Shown one piece after another: positions 26,426-35,287 of a DNA stretch of 64,000 bases (positions are counted from its first letter, which is position 1; each line of letters begins with the position of its first letter). Position numbers and translations under genes: made by a program. The DNA is from Gorillibacterium timonense (GTDB taxonomy: Bacteria > Bacillota > Bacilli > Paenibacillales > NBRC-103111). The stretch spans positions 744,001 to 808,000 of the forward strand of contig NZ_LN881724.1 in NCBI RefSeq assembly GCF_001457415.1, read 5' to 3'. The notes beneath the pieces were generated by a model. That model was given only the letters and a program-made list of their open reading frames with translations, did no database searches and had not been told where the DNA came from.

Positions 26426-28345
26426 TTACTCCGGATTGATTTCGGTAAAATAGTCCCGAACGAGATTTTGCAAATTTTGCGGCAGCGGATTGCGCTCCAG
26501 AGAGCTTTTGGCTGCTGTTTCATAGTCGCGGTAGACTTCCTGATAAGGGCGAGTGGTGCCGTCAATGGCCGGAGCCGATCCGCTCTTTTCGATTTGGCCT
26601 TTGCCGGGCGAGGCGGGTCCGCCGTCCTTCTGCACGTTGCCCGAGCCCTGCATGGTGCGGGGAGTGCTGACCAGATTTCGGCTTCCGGCACCAAGACCGG
26701 CCCCGCTTCCCTGACCGGAGCCTGAGCCAGAGCCGCTCCCGTTGCCGTTACCTTGTCCGCTTCCGCTGCCCTGCCCATTGCCGTTGCCTTGTCCGCTCCC
26801 GCTGCCTTGCCCCGATCCGCTGCCTTTTCCAGCGCCGTTCTGGCCGCTGCTGCCAGGATTCGGGCTCTGCCCGGATCCGGCGGAGCCTTGCCCGCCGCTT
26901 GAACTGGGGCTGGCGCCGCTGTTTTGGCCGTTCGCCATCGCCTGAGCGGCGCCGCCGGCGGCCCATGTGCCGGAAGCGGGCGTTCCGGACGCAGACGCGA
27001 GCTTGCTGGCTGCGGCCAAACCGAGATCGGCGAGTTCCTTCCCTTCGGCTGCGGCCAATTGGCCGAGCTGTTCATCGAGCTTGCCTTCGGCCAGCGCCTT
27101 CTGCAGCGAATCCTCCAGCTGCTTGACGGCATCGGCGAGCGCCGCCGCATTCTGGCCTTCGCCGGAAGCGTCCGCCGTTTTCTTCAGCTCCTCGGCGGCT
27201 TGCTTCAGCGCCTGCTGGACGTCCTTGCTCGCGTTTCCTTGCGGGACTTGATCGGCGAGCCGTTCGAGCTCCTTGGCGAGCGCCTTTTTCTGCTCCTCGC
27301 TCATCTTGGCGACCGATTGCTGAAGCGCCTCGCCTGCTTTCGCCAGATCCTCCTTCGAGCCTTTGGAGAGGCTGTCTCCGAGCGCCTTCAAGTCCGGCTG
27401 TTTTTTTAATTCCTCGGCAAAGCGGCGGGCGGCGGCCTCGCGTTTCTCCGCTTCGTCGAGCTGCTTTTGCATATCGGCGAGCGCTTTTTCCATTTTATCC
27501 AGCGCCGCTTTGGGGTCCTTGGTATCCTTCAGGCCTTTCTGCAGCTCTGCCAATGCGTCGGCCAGCGGCTTTTTGGCGGCTGCCGGGAGCTCGGACGCTT
27601 GTATCCGGTCGGCGATCTGATTCACCTGTTCGCGGCCGTCTTGGACGAGCCGCTGCTCCTCGCGCAGCTTCGCAATCACGGCGTCCTGCGGGTTCGGGAT
27701 CAGCAGCAGGGCCACCAGCAGAGCGGCAGCTCCCGTCATCGCGATTAGCCGCTTTCGCTGCGCAGGGAAGGGCACCGCCTGCTTCGGCAGGGCAGCTGCG
27801 GCGTTGATTGCCGCGAGGCCTTCCTCCCGCTGCAGGCGAGCCACCGGCTGCTCGCTGTCCCAATAATGCAGGGCGGTTGCCGCTGGGTTGCCGTCCGCGA
27901 GCCGGTCGGCGCAAGCGGCAGCCTGCTCGAAGCGAACGGGCCGCAGCAAGCCCCAGGCGAGCCCGATCAGGCCGCATGCGAGCAAGACGGCAACCGAGGC
28001 GAAGCGATAATGCGGAAGCGGCAGGAAGCGAGCGGCGATCGCGAGGGCACTCGCAGGAGCGAAGCCTGCCAGCACGCCGATCAAGCTCGCTTGCGCCGTT
28101 CGGACAAGACGAAGCCTCCGGCGGATCGGTGCAAGCTTGGCAAAGAGAGGCGGATGTGGCTCTCCCTTTGGAAGAGGCGATCTCGCCGATACTCCCGCAT
28201 GACTCGATGGTTTGAAGGTCATTCCATAGCTGCGAAGAAGAGAACGTACCCTGTGCAGTCCAAACCGCAAGCGCGGCTCGCGGCTGGCTCTAGGGTGAAG
28301 GAGGGGACGGTGTAGTTCCGGCCGCTGCTTCGGAAGCTGCTCCAT
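26426..28345 (-). CDS. Membrane-anchored coiled-coil protein with Gly/Ser/Asn linker (DUF4175-like)
   Basis: 639 residues, function unknown. Two or three membrane segments at about residues 85-135 and 200-220 (IAMTGAAALLVALLLIPNPQ), with the outer part after the last. Then a long helical region (about 225-420, e.g. LADALAELQKGLKDTKDPKA and LAKAGEALQQSVAKMSEEQK), a Gly/Ser/Gln/Asn low-complexity linker (about 475-555), and a conserved end (YQEVYRDYETAAKSSLERNP, LPQNLQNLVRDYFTEINPE). The end motif also occurs in proteins encoded beside MoxR operons. ATG 28345 has AAGGAG 8 bases ahead. A later ATG (MTFKPSSH) would remove the basic N-terminus. Confidence 0.78.
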   Translation of the reverse strand: MEQLPKQRPELHRPLLHPRASREPRLRFGLHRVRSLLRSYGMTFKPSSHAGVSARSPLPKGEPHPPLFAKLAPIRRRLRLVRTAQASLIGVLAGFAPASALAIAARFLPLPHYRFASVAVLLACGLIGLAWGLLRPVRFEQAAACADRLADGNPAATALHYWDSEQPVARLQREEGLAAINAAAALPKQAVPFPAQRKRLIAMTGAAALLVALLLIPNPQDAVIAKLREEQRLVQDGREQVNQIADRIQASELPAAAKKPLADALAELQKGLKDTKDPKAALDKMEKALADMQKQLDEAEKREAAARRFAEELKKQPDLKALGDSLSKGSKEDLAKAGEALQQSVAKMSEEQKKALAKELERLADQVPQGNASKDVQQALKQAAEELKKTADASGEGQNAAALADAVKQLEDSLQKALAEGKLDEQLGQLAAAEGKELADLGLAAASKLASASGTPASGTWAAGGAAQAMANGQNSGASPSSSGGQGSAGSGQSPNPGSSGQNGAGKGSGSGQGSGSGQGNGNGQGSGSGQGNGNGSGSGSGSGQGSGAGLGAGSRNLVSTPRTMQGSGNVQKDGGPASPGKGQIEKSGSAPAIDGTTRPYQEVYRDYETAAKSSLERNPLPQNLQNLVRDYFTEINPE

Positions 28346-28366
28346 GGCGGATTCTCCTTTCCTGAT

Positions 28367-29275
28367 TTACTTCCGTTTTTTCTTCATGGACGGACGGATG
28401 TGGCGAATGCTGAGCAGCAACGCAAGGACGGCCAGGACCGCCATGACAATGAGGAACAGCTGCCACAGCTCGATGGGAGCTCCGGAGGGAGTCCCTGAGC
28501 CCGGCTTGCGAAAGACGGAGCCAGAGAGATCTTCCTCGAACAGGCTGATCAGCGCAGCCACTGGGTTCAAGCCAAGAATATAGCCGGCCCAGTTGTAACC
28601 GTGAACGGCTGCTTGAGAGCTTCCCTGAGATAGGTATTGCATCCGGTTCACGAATTGCTGGCAGAAGAGATAGGCGATACCGGTGCCGCCGAAGAGGAAC
28701 AGACTGGTTCCATAGGTGACGATGACAGAGGCGATGGTCCGTTTCAGGAGAGTCGAGAACAGCACTCCAAACGAGCCTAGCACGAACATCACAAAGACGT
28801 AGAAGAGGAATACCAACCCGAGCTGCTTCGGCGAAATTCCCCCGAATAGGAAGACGATCCCGTAGATCGGCATGGTCGAGATGACGATGAGCAGCATGAA
28901 GCTGAGCGACGACGCCAGCTTGCTCAGGATGATGGCGGTCGAGCTTTGCTGTGTCGTGAGGAGCATGTTCAGCGTCTGCTTTTCCCGTTCGTTGCTGATC
29001 ACGCCTGCGGTGAGGCCCGGCGTCATGAACCCGATCAGGCACAGCTGGGCAACACTGAGAATATAGAACATGCTGCGGCTGTCGGAAGGATTAAAGCTGT
29101 TGGTCGCATTTCCTGAGAGGCCGCGGGTGATGTACAAGTAACCGAGAGCGATAGCCCCGAAGGCGAGCAGATAGAAGAGAAGGGCGAGCGGCGAGCGAAG
29201 CGTGCGCATACGCAGCCGGAACTCCTTGCTAAGGACGGGATTCACCATTCTCCCTTTCATCGCGGATGCTTTCAT
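28367..29275 (-). CDS. ABC-2 type transporter permease
   Basis: 302 residues with about six membrane segments: LALLFYLLAFGAIALGYLYI, MFYILSVAQLCLIGFMTPGL, FMLLIVISTMPIYGIVFLFG, LVFLFYVFVMFVLGSFGVLF and LWQLFLIVMAVLAVLALLLS. The motif ISNEREKQTLNMLLTTQQSS after the second segment is the hallmark of ABC-2 permeases (NEREKGT-type). The start overlaps the ATPase stop as ATGA. Its presence in a MoxR/VWA operon resembles Gld-like ABC arrangements known from other phyla. Confidence 0.92.
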   Translation of the reverse strand: MKASAMKGRMVNPVLSKEFRLRMRTLRSPLALLFYLLAFGAIALGYLYITRGLSGNATNSFNPSDSRSMFYILSVAQLCLIGFMTPGLTAGVISNEREKQTLNMLLTTQQSSTAIILSKLASSLSFMLLIVISTMPIYGIVFLFGGISPKQLGLVFLFYVFVMFVLGSFGVLFSTLLKRTIASVIVTYGTSLFLFGGTGIAYLFCQQFVNRMQYLSQGSSQAAVHGYNWAGYILGLNPVAALISLFEEDLSGSVFRKPGSGTPSGAPIELWQLFLIVMAVLAVLALLLSIRHIRPSMKKKRK

Positions 29276-30201
29276 TTGACATCCCCTCCTTTGGTTATCT
29301 CCAGAAAGACATCTTCCAGATTGGTCTGGGCTTCATTAAAGGCGATCACGCCAAAGCCCTGCAGGGCCATCTCCCTCACAAGCTCTGCCTGCTCCTCATC
29401 CTGCCCGGAAAAATGAACATGGAGGCCGTCCTCTTCCACCAGCACGGAGTTCACATACGGGCGGTCCTGCAGATAAGCCGCCGCTTCTTCAGTCGATCCC
29501 AAGAGGCGGATGTGCAACACGCGCTTCACGCGCAGCCGTCCTTGAATGTCCTGCACCTTGCCTTGGGCGACCATCCGTCCGTTCTCGATGACGCCGATTT
29601 CGTCGACCATCTCGGCCAGCTCCGGAAGGATGTGCGAGGAGATGATGATCGTCTTGCCCATCGTCTTCAGCTCTTTGAGAATTTCGCGCATTTCGATTCG
29701 CGCGCGCGGATCGAGCCCGGAAGCCGGTTCGTCCAGGATGAGCAGATCGGGCTGATGCACGAGACAGCGTGCGAGGCAGAGCCGCTGCTTCATGCCGCGC
29801 GAGAGAGAATCGACGTAGAAGTCCTTCTTTTCCGTCAGATTGACGAGCTCCAGCAGCTGAGGAATGAGCTTTTCGCGCTCCTGCCGGGGAATGCCGTAGC
29901 TGGCTCCGTAGAAATGCAAGTATTCCGTCGTTTTGAATTGATCATAGACTCCGAAGAAGTCCGGCATGTAGCCGATCTTTCGGCGGATTTCCTTCGGGTG
30001 CTCGGTCACCTCGATGCCGTCGACCTTGGCGGAGCCGGAGGTCGGGGCGAGCAGGGTGGCGAGAATCGACATCGTCGTCGACTTACCCGCCCCGTTCGGT
30101 CCGACGAAGCCGAAGACCGAGCCCTTATTAACCGTCATATTGAGATTGTTCAGCGCATAGAAGGAGCCGTAGGATTTCGTCAGTCCCTGGATCTCGATCA
30201 T
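29272..30201 (-). CDS. ABC-2 type transporter ATP-binding protein
   Basis: 309 residues. Walker A GPNGAGKST, signature LSRGMKQRLCLARCLVHQPD, Walker B LLILDEPASGLDP, switch His in IISSHILPE. A C-terminal domain (about 225-309) is typical of CcmA/NodI-like exporters. The open frame continues upstream, but I chose ATG 30201, which gives MIEIQGLTKSYGSF as in the family and overlaps the stop of the preceding gene as ATGA. Partner of the permease at 28367. Confidence 0.93.
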   Translation of the reverse strand: MIEIQGLTKSYGSFYALNNLNMTVNKGSVFGFVGPNGAGKSTTMSILATLLAPTSGSAKVDGIEVTEHPKEIRRKIGYMPDFFGVYDQFKTTEYLHFYGASYGIPRQEREKLIPQLLELVNLTEKKDFYVDSLSRGMKQRLCLARCLVHQPDLLILDEPASGLDPRARIEMREILKELKTMGKTIIISSHILPELAEMVDEIGVIENGRMVAQGKVQDIQGRLRVKRVLHIRLLGSTEEAAAYLQDRPYVNSVLVEEDGLHVHFSGQDEEQAELVREMALQGFGVIAFNEAQTNLEDVFLEITKGGDVK

Positions 30202-32579
30202 GGCGACACCGTCCCTTCCAGGGTGATCTGCGGCAGCCAATAGCTGGTCTGAGTCGATGTTGTGGCTCTCAGCCGAAGCACTTGATTGTTGTTCAGATAG
30301 TCGGAGATATCCCCGGCTATGATATGTTGTGCGTTTGACATCGACAGAGCTTCCCACTTTTTGGATGAAAAATTCATGATCTCCAGCTGTACTTCAGGAA
30401 AGTTTTGAGCCTGAGCCAGGGTGAGATCATGATACAAGTATTTTTCCTTGGTGGCGGGAATCCGATATTCGAATTCGAGGGAGCCGCTTGTTAGCTCCAG
30501 ATAGTCTCCGTTCATGGAAGAAAGGCTGCCCGTATTCCCGACCACCTGAGCTTTCAGGGAGGAGTAAGGGAAGTAGACTTGTCCATCCGTAACCCTCTCT
30601 ACTTGAACTTCCTGAACCCACAAATTCAACCGATCGAAACGAGAGACTCCCTTTGCCTTAAAGTCCGGGGTACGATCCTTGCTCCAGCCCAGAACCCGTG
30701 TGGTCGAGCTCTTCCCAACCGCATCCAGCTCCGTGTAATAAGAGGAGAGCATGTTCTGATGGCGGTCATACGGATTCATCGAATTGCCCATCGTACTCGA
30801 GAACATCCGATATCCGATATCGCTGTTATTCGTGAAAACGGCAGCGACGGACCCGGTATAGCTCTTTGTCTCCCCGATCTTCAGGTCTCCGACGAAAATC
30901 AGACTTCCGGCGGAAACAACGTAGACGTCCGTCAGATCTTGGCTCGTTTCATTGGTCACTTCACCGGACAACGTTGACCCCTTGATAGATGCGGTCGCCT
31001 TCAGCTGTCCGAGCTTCTCTTCCTGCATATTCACCCAATGGGTTTTGCGAACGGACCAGAAGGGAATGCCGTTCCATTCCACCTTGAGGTTGTCCGGCTG
31101 CCCATACAGGTACACATCCGATTTGCCGAGCAGATTGGCGTTTATGCTTCCCATCCCTTGCGAGGAATCAAAGGGCATCGCACGGGCCGAGGAGGGTAAG
31201 CTGATGCTGAATTTGCCACCGCGCGGAACGAAAATAGCCGCATCGGACACCCGGCTTCCGCCGCCGGTGCCGTCCAGCTCAAACCGGTTCAATTCGTGAA
31301 CCAGGGTGGAGGATTTGTCCGATGCTCCCACGAAGTAGATGATCCCCGTGGAGATCACCGCGACGAAAGGAATGATGCCCCAAGCCCATTCCCGCCGATC
31401 CAGCTTCTTTAGGATCAAATACAGAACGGGAGCGACCAGCAGGACGTAGACGGCGAAGAGCAGCGCCAGCAAGCCGAGCTTCGGCGCTTTAATCGACGGG
31501 AATTGATTTAGGGCATTGTCGATCTGCCAAAAAGAATTCGCATAGCTCATGGGACCGTTTCCCCGGTTGTTGTTCGTGCCATTGAAAAGCGTTTGCCACA
31601 GGGGAGCATTGCCGCTCCAGCCGTTTAACGTGGGATCCGCCAAATCGTATGCAAAATAATAGACCTTGCCAAGCCCTGCTTTGCGGAGAGCGAGGAGGGG
31701 AATGCCGTCTTCTTCGATCAGCGTCTCCGCTTCTTGCAGAGCACCCGTAGACAGAGTAACCGGGGAGGAAAGCTTTAATTCTTTGCCTGTGAAGTTTGAA
31801 AGAGCGGGCAGGGCGTCCTTCTGCACGGTTCCTTCCGCTTTCATCGGGGCGAGCTCGGCAAAGGCTTTTGCCGTCTTCGCATACTGGGCTCCGCCGGCGA
31901 GATACAGCGTCCCGCCGCTCCGCACCCAGCTCTTGATCGCCTCGATTTGCTCGGGGCGCAGCGCATCCGTTGCCACATCGTTCAGGACAAGCGCTTCCAA
32001 GCCCGATAAGAGTCCCGGTTCGTCCGGAAGCGAATCGTTATCGAGTGGAACGGCATAGAGCTCGGGCAAGCGGATAGCCGACAGGTAATTTAAAGTGTCC
32101 GGATCACGCGTAAGCCCCCCGATGATCCGTTCGCTTGAGATGTTTAGCGAGAGGGTCTTCTTTCCGTCCAACTCAACGGACTTTCCTTTACCGACGCCGC
32201 CCTCGAAGAATTCAACCTTGTTGTTCTTGCTTGTGTAACCAAGAACGGGGAGCGACAGCCAGACGGTTTTGGTGCTTCCCTTCGGAAGCTCCACGTGCTT
32301 GACGTACGAAACATCCTTGCCGCCGGCGGGACTGATGGTGGTGATGACCAAATCGCCGCTCAGGTCCTCATTTGGATTGGTCAGGCTGACGCGGACTGGA
32401 ACGGTCTTTCCCTCTTGGCCTTGCCCGTCATAACCGATTTGAATGCTTGTGGTTAGCTTGGCTTCCTCGGCATGCGCCGTGCCCTTAACCCAAGTGGGAG
32501 CAAAAGCGGAAGCGGTGATCCCGATGCATAGGATTGCGATGAACGTGCGGACGATCTTCGTCCGGAGCTTCGTGAACAA
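30198..32579 (-). CDS. Secreted/membrane protein, first gene of the MoxR-ABC operon
   Basis: 793 residues. A signal peptide (IVRTFIAILCIGITASAFAP, cleavage near AHAEE) precedes a large outer domain with a CARDB-like or NEW3-like start (VPVRVSLTNPNEDLSGDLVI) and a Rossmann-like part (LVLNDVATDALRPEQIEAIK, VRSGGTLYLAGG). Two membrane segments follow at about residues 370-395 and 405-425 (LLALLFAVYVLLVAPVLYLI; GIIPFVAVISTGIIYFVG), then another outer beta domain of about 360 residues. The organisation resembles extracytoplasmic subunits encoded with GldA/GldF-type transporters. Function not known. It heads the eight-gene operon; start ATG 32579, with AGGAG (GAGAGGAG) upstream. Confidence 0.85.
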   Translation of the reverse strand: MFTKLRTKIVRTFIAILCIGITASAFAPTWVKGTAHAEEAKLTTSIQIGYDGQGQEGKTVPVRVSLTNPNEDLSGDLVITTISPAGGKDVSYVKHVELPKGSTKTVWLSLPVLGYTSKNNKVEFFEGGVGKGKSVELDGKKTLSLNISSERIIGGLTRDPDTLNYLSAIRLPELYAVPLDNDSLPDEPGLLSGLEALVLNDVATDALRPEQIEAIKSWVRSGGTLYLAGGAQYAKTAKAFAELAPMKAEGTVQKDALPALSNFTGKELKLSSPVTLSTGALQEAETLIEEDGIPLLALRKAGLGKVYYFAYDLADPTLNGWSGNAPLWQTLFNGTNNNRGNGPMSYANSFWQIDNALNQFPSIKAPKLGLLALLFAVYVLLVAPVLYLILKKLDRREWAWGIIPFVAVISTGIIYFVGASDKSSTLVHELNRFELDGTGGGSRVSDAAIFVPRGGKFSISLPSSARAMPFDSSQGMGSINANLLGKSDVYLYGQPDNLKVEWNGIPFWSVRKTHWVNMQEEKLGQLKATASIKGSTLSGEVTNETSQDLTDVYVVSAGSLIFVGDLKIGETKSYTGSVAAVFTNNSDIGYRMFSSTMGNSMNPYDRHQNMLSSYYTELDAVGKSSTTRVLGWSKDRTPDFKAKGVSRFDRLNLWVQEVQVERVTDGQVYFPYSSLKAQVVGNTGSLSSMNGDYLELTSGSLEFEYRIPATKEKYLYHDLTLAQAQNFPEVQLEIMNFSSKKWEALSMSNAQHIIAGDISDYLNNNQVLRLRATTSTQTSYWLPQITLEGTVSP

Positions 32580-32709
32580 ACGGCAAACTCCTCTCTTCTT
32601 CGGCAGTCTCTACCAATAATAACGGAATTCGGAACAGAAAGTTGCGAGACTCACCCATCAACTCTCCTTAGCCATGGACGCATGCGGGGAAGGCTAGCCC
32701 TGCGATCCG

Positions 32710-32739
32710 TTGGAAAAGGGTACGTTTTTTTTATAGAAT
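32710..32739 (+). promoter_or_regulatory. Candidate fumC promoter
   Basis: TTGGAA (32710-32715), 18 bases, TAGAAT (32734-32739). Only a 26-codon ORF lies between it and fumC. Confidence 0.45.
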
Positions 32740-32755
32740 GAAGGGGAATGAACTT

Positions 32756-32836
32756 ATGAAGCAAGAAGAATGGACCTTAGCGCAATGGAGGAGGAATCTC
32801 GTTGGAATACCGCATGGAGAAAGATACGATGGGTGA
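32756..32836 (+). CDS. Small upstream ORF overlapping fumC, 26 aa
   Basis: ATG 32756 follows AAGGGGAA at a normal distance. The frame [20 protein letters not shown] ends at a TGA 32 bases inside fumC, in another frame. The fumC ribosome site GGAGGAGG is read as Trp-Arg-Arg in this ORF. It may be a translational leader or fortuitous. Low certainty. Confidence 0.3.
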   Translation: MKQEEWTLAQWRRNLVGIPHGERYDG

Positions 32837-34190
32837 GATCAAGGTGCCGGCGGATAAGCTGTGGGGAGCGCAGACCCAGCGCAGCAGCGAAAACTTCCGC
32901 ATTGGAACCGAGCGCATGCCGCTCGAGGTGATCCGCGCATTCGCGCTCCTGAAGAAAGCCGCGGCTCTGGTCAATCTTCGGCTCGGCAAGCTGACAGCCG
33001 AGAAGGTGGAGGCCATCGCTACCGCGGCGGATGAAATTGCGGAAGGCCGCTGGGACGATCACTTTCCGCTCGTCGTTTGGCAGACGGGCAGCGGAACGCA
33101 AACGAATATGAATGTCAATGAAGTGATCGCCAATCGCGCGAACCAGCTTTTGGCCGAACGAGCGATCGATCAGTCGGTGCATCCCAACGATGACGTAAAC
33201 CGCTCGCAGAGCTCGAATGACACCTTCCCGACGGCGCTTCACGTCGCGGGTGTGTTGGCTGTAGAGCAGCTGGTCCTGCCTGCCTTGGATACGCTTAAAG
33301 CTACGTTCGCTCAGAAAGAGGAGGACTTCCGCGATATCGTCAAGATCGGCCGGACCCATCTGCAGGATGCGACTCCTCTCACCTTGGGACAGGAGATCAG
33401 CGGCTGGAAGGCGATGCTGGAGAAGACGGGTGGTATGCTGAAGGCTGCGCTCGCCGGCATGCGGGAGCTTGCGATCGGCGGCACGGCGGTCGGTACCGGC
33501 CTCAACGCCCATCCCCGTTTCGGCGAAGGAGTCGCGGCGGAGCTTGCCGCTCTGACGGGCACGGCCTTCACCTCCGCCGAGAACAAATTCCACGCTCTCA
33601 CGAGCCACGATGAGGCGGTGTTCGTTCACGGAGCGCTGAAGGCGCTCGCTGCCGATCTGATGAAGATCGCCAACGATGTCCGCTGGCTGGCGAGCGGCCC
33701 CCGTTGTGGCCTCGGCGAAATCCGCATCCCCGAGAATGAGCCGGGAAGCTCGATCATGCCCGGCAAGGTGAACCCGACCCAAGCTGAAGCGATGACCATG
33801 GTGGTGGTGCAGGTGATGGGCAACGACGCGGCCATCGGATTTGCTGCGAGCCAGGGCAATTTCGAATTGAACGTCTTCAAGCCCGTCATCCTCTACAATT
33901 TCCTCCAATCGGCGCGCCTCCTGGCGGATGCAATGCTCTCCTTCAATGAGCATTGTGCCGTCGGCATCGAACCGGACCGCGAGGTCATCAAGCGCAATCT
34001 GGATGAATCGCTCATGCTCGTGACGGCACTCAATCCTCATATCGGCTATGAGAACGCAGCGAAGATCGCGAAGGCCGCGCACAAAGATCGGATCTCCTTG
34101 AAGGAGTCGGCCATTCGCTCCGGGCTGTTGACCTCTGAGCAATTCGACGATTTCGTGAGACCCGAGGACATGATTCATCCGAAGGAATAG
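32802..34190 (+). CDS. fumC: Fumarate hydratase, class II
   Basis: 462 residues, usual family length. It interconverts fumarate and malate in the TCA cycle, cytosolic homotetramer. The class II signature [13 protein letters not shown] is present, with [33 protein letters not shown] and [16 protein letters not shown] contributing to the active site. The start is TTG at 32802 ([24 protein letters not shown]), with GGAGGAGG 7 bases ahead; Bacillus fumarases start with the same residues, so the ATG at 32814 is unlikely. It diverges from the MoxR operon, with a shared 220-bp promoter region. Confidence 0.97.
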   Translation: MEYRMEKDTMGEIKVPADKLWGAQTQRSSENFRIGTERMPLEVIRAFALLKKAAALVNLRLGKLTAEKVEAIATAADEIAEGRWDDHFPLVVWQTGSGTQTNMNVNEVIANRANQLLAERAIDQSVHPNDDVNRSQSSNDTFPTALHVAGVLAVEQLVLPALDTLKATFAQKEEDFRDIVKIGRTHLQDATPLTLGQEISGWKAMLEKTGGMLKAALAGMRELAIGGTAVGTGLNAHPRFGEGVAAELAALTGTAFTSAENKFHALTSHDEAVFVHGALKALAADLMKIANDVRWLASGPRCGLGEIRIPENEPGSSIMPGKVNPTQAEAMTMVVVQVMGNDAAIGFAASQGNFELNVFKPVILYNFLQSARLLADAMLSFNEHCAVGIEPDREVIKRNLDESLMLVTALNPHIGYENAAKIAKAAHKDRISLKESAIRSGLLTSEQFDDFVRPEDMIHPKE

Positions 34191-34218
34191 GAGAAGCTCC
34201 GCATCCTCTTCAAGCATC

Positions 34219-34738
34219 TTACAGCAGCCAACGGGTCAGCAAGGCTGTGGCGAGTCCTCCGAAAACGTAGGCGATGATCGGCAGGCGCTCGTATAGCGAG
34301 AAGCCTTGCTGCTCTTGACGAGCTTGGGATGACCGGATGAGAGCAGAAGCCCGGCCCATGTCCCGAAGTTCCAGGACAGGTAAGCAAATTCCGCTCAGTC
34401 CGAGCAGGAAGGGAACCGATAAGGTTCGCGCGTTTTCGTGCATGGACTGAACGACGAAGGTCTCATCCGTAATGCCGAAGGCTATGAGCGCTTTGACCCG
34501 TCCCTTGAGGGACGGGCTTTTTTAATGCGTCAGAGATGAAGACTTCAGAAAGCGACGGCGATCCACGGCGAGAGGCCGGCTGATTCCGCCAGCATGCCGA
34601 AGGTGACGGTAATCGGCAATAGCCGACGACGATCGGAAATCCCGCCTTCATTCCTTAGCACCAAGTATCCTCCTTGAACGGTGCTGCGACGGACAGCGCG
34701 TTCTCCTCAGCGAACTCGCGGCTCTCTCCTTGCTCCAT
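34219..34738 (-). pseudogene. Decayed azlC-type branched-chain amino-acid transporter gene
   Basis: Translating the minus strand in shifting frames recovers AzlC family pieces in order: GMKAGFPIVVGY, then LPITVTFGMLAESAGLSPW (one-base frameshift), then VKALIAFGITDETF (after a deletion of roughly 80 codons), then PFLLGL and AYLSWNFGTWAGLLLSSG (another frameshift). An in-frame TAA stands where the first piece should begin. A possible original start is ATG 34738 with GAGG upstream, followed by MEQGESREFAEENALS. The remaining 74-codon open frame 34219-34443 is only part of this wreck and should not be called as a gene. No azlD is recognisable. Confidence 0.8.
34497..34523 (+). terminator. Hairpin with T-run, downstream of fumC
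   Basis: 8-bp perfect stem CCCGTCCC/GGGACGGG, loop TTGA, then C and six T. It is oriented to stop fumC transcripts 300 bases after the stop codon, but it lies inside the azlC pseudogene, where the same bases belong to the remnant coding frame. Confidence 0.55.
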
Positions 34739-34974
34739 GCCCGTTTCCTCTATCCTATCAATGATCTCGCGGCTTGTCTGCTTGGATATTGATCATTTTT
34801 TTCAATTTTCGTGATTCGTTCTGTTTAGAGAATGCTGGAATGGGGTATAAGATAAAAAACCCGGTCAGTCTTTGGACCTAGAGCGAGTCTTTAAGCCCAT
34901 AAGTCCGAGCTTCTACGGGAAGGGTAACAGAGCCAACCAATGCGATGAAGAACGATAGGATCGGAGGGAGAGCC
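34739..34974. other. Intergenic, no gene seen
   Basis: Between the azlC pseudogene and the 54-codon ORF. AT-rich around 34790-34850. I see no clear promoter or hairpin. Confidence 0.5.
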
Positions 34975-35139
34975 TTGTACCAGCTCAGCTACAAGGGGAA
35001 AGTGTTTGGAGAAGTCATGAATGAAGAGCGCGCGATGGCGATGGCGGTCTATCTCAAGCCCTGCTTTCAGAATCTGGAGGTCATCCAGGCCGTTCTAGCC
35101 GAAGACATCGAGCAGGATAGCGAGCAAGTATCCGCGTAG
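34975..35139 (+). CDS. Small hypothetical protein, 54 aa
   Basis: Begins MYQLSYKGKVFGEVMNEERA and ends in an acidic tail (LAEDIEQDSEQVSA). I chose TTG 34975 because GGAGG lies 7 bases ahead; an in-frame ATG at 34945 would add ten residues and has no ribosome site. A small soluble alpha/beta protein without known motif. Function unknown. Confidence 0.6.
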   Translation: MYQLSYKGKVFGEVMNEERAMAMAVYLKPCFQNLEVIQAVLAEDIEQDSEQVSA

Positions 35140-35287
35140 GCCGTCGGGAAGGCTTAAGAGAGAGATTCGTCCCGAAGTGGCGGGAAGCCCCCGCTTCGTT
35201 TACAATTGCAGGAGAATCTCTGGCCCTTATTCGCCGGAACTGTCGGCGGATGAAGGGTTCTTTTGCTGCAAAGGGAGGAAAACGAAA

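Noticed and set aside
32754..34217. 487-codon minus-strand open frame
   Set aside because: It is antisense to fumC, which has full family motifs; an artefact of codon bias.
34219..34443. 74-codon minus-strand membrane-like ORF
   Set aside because: It is a fragment of the azlC pseudogene in one of several shifted frames.
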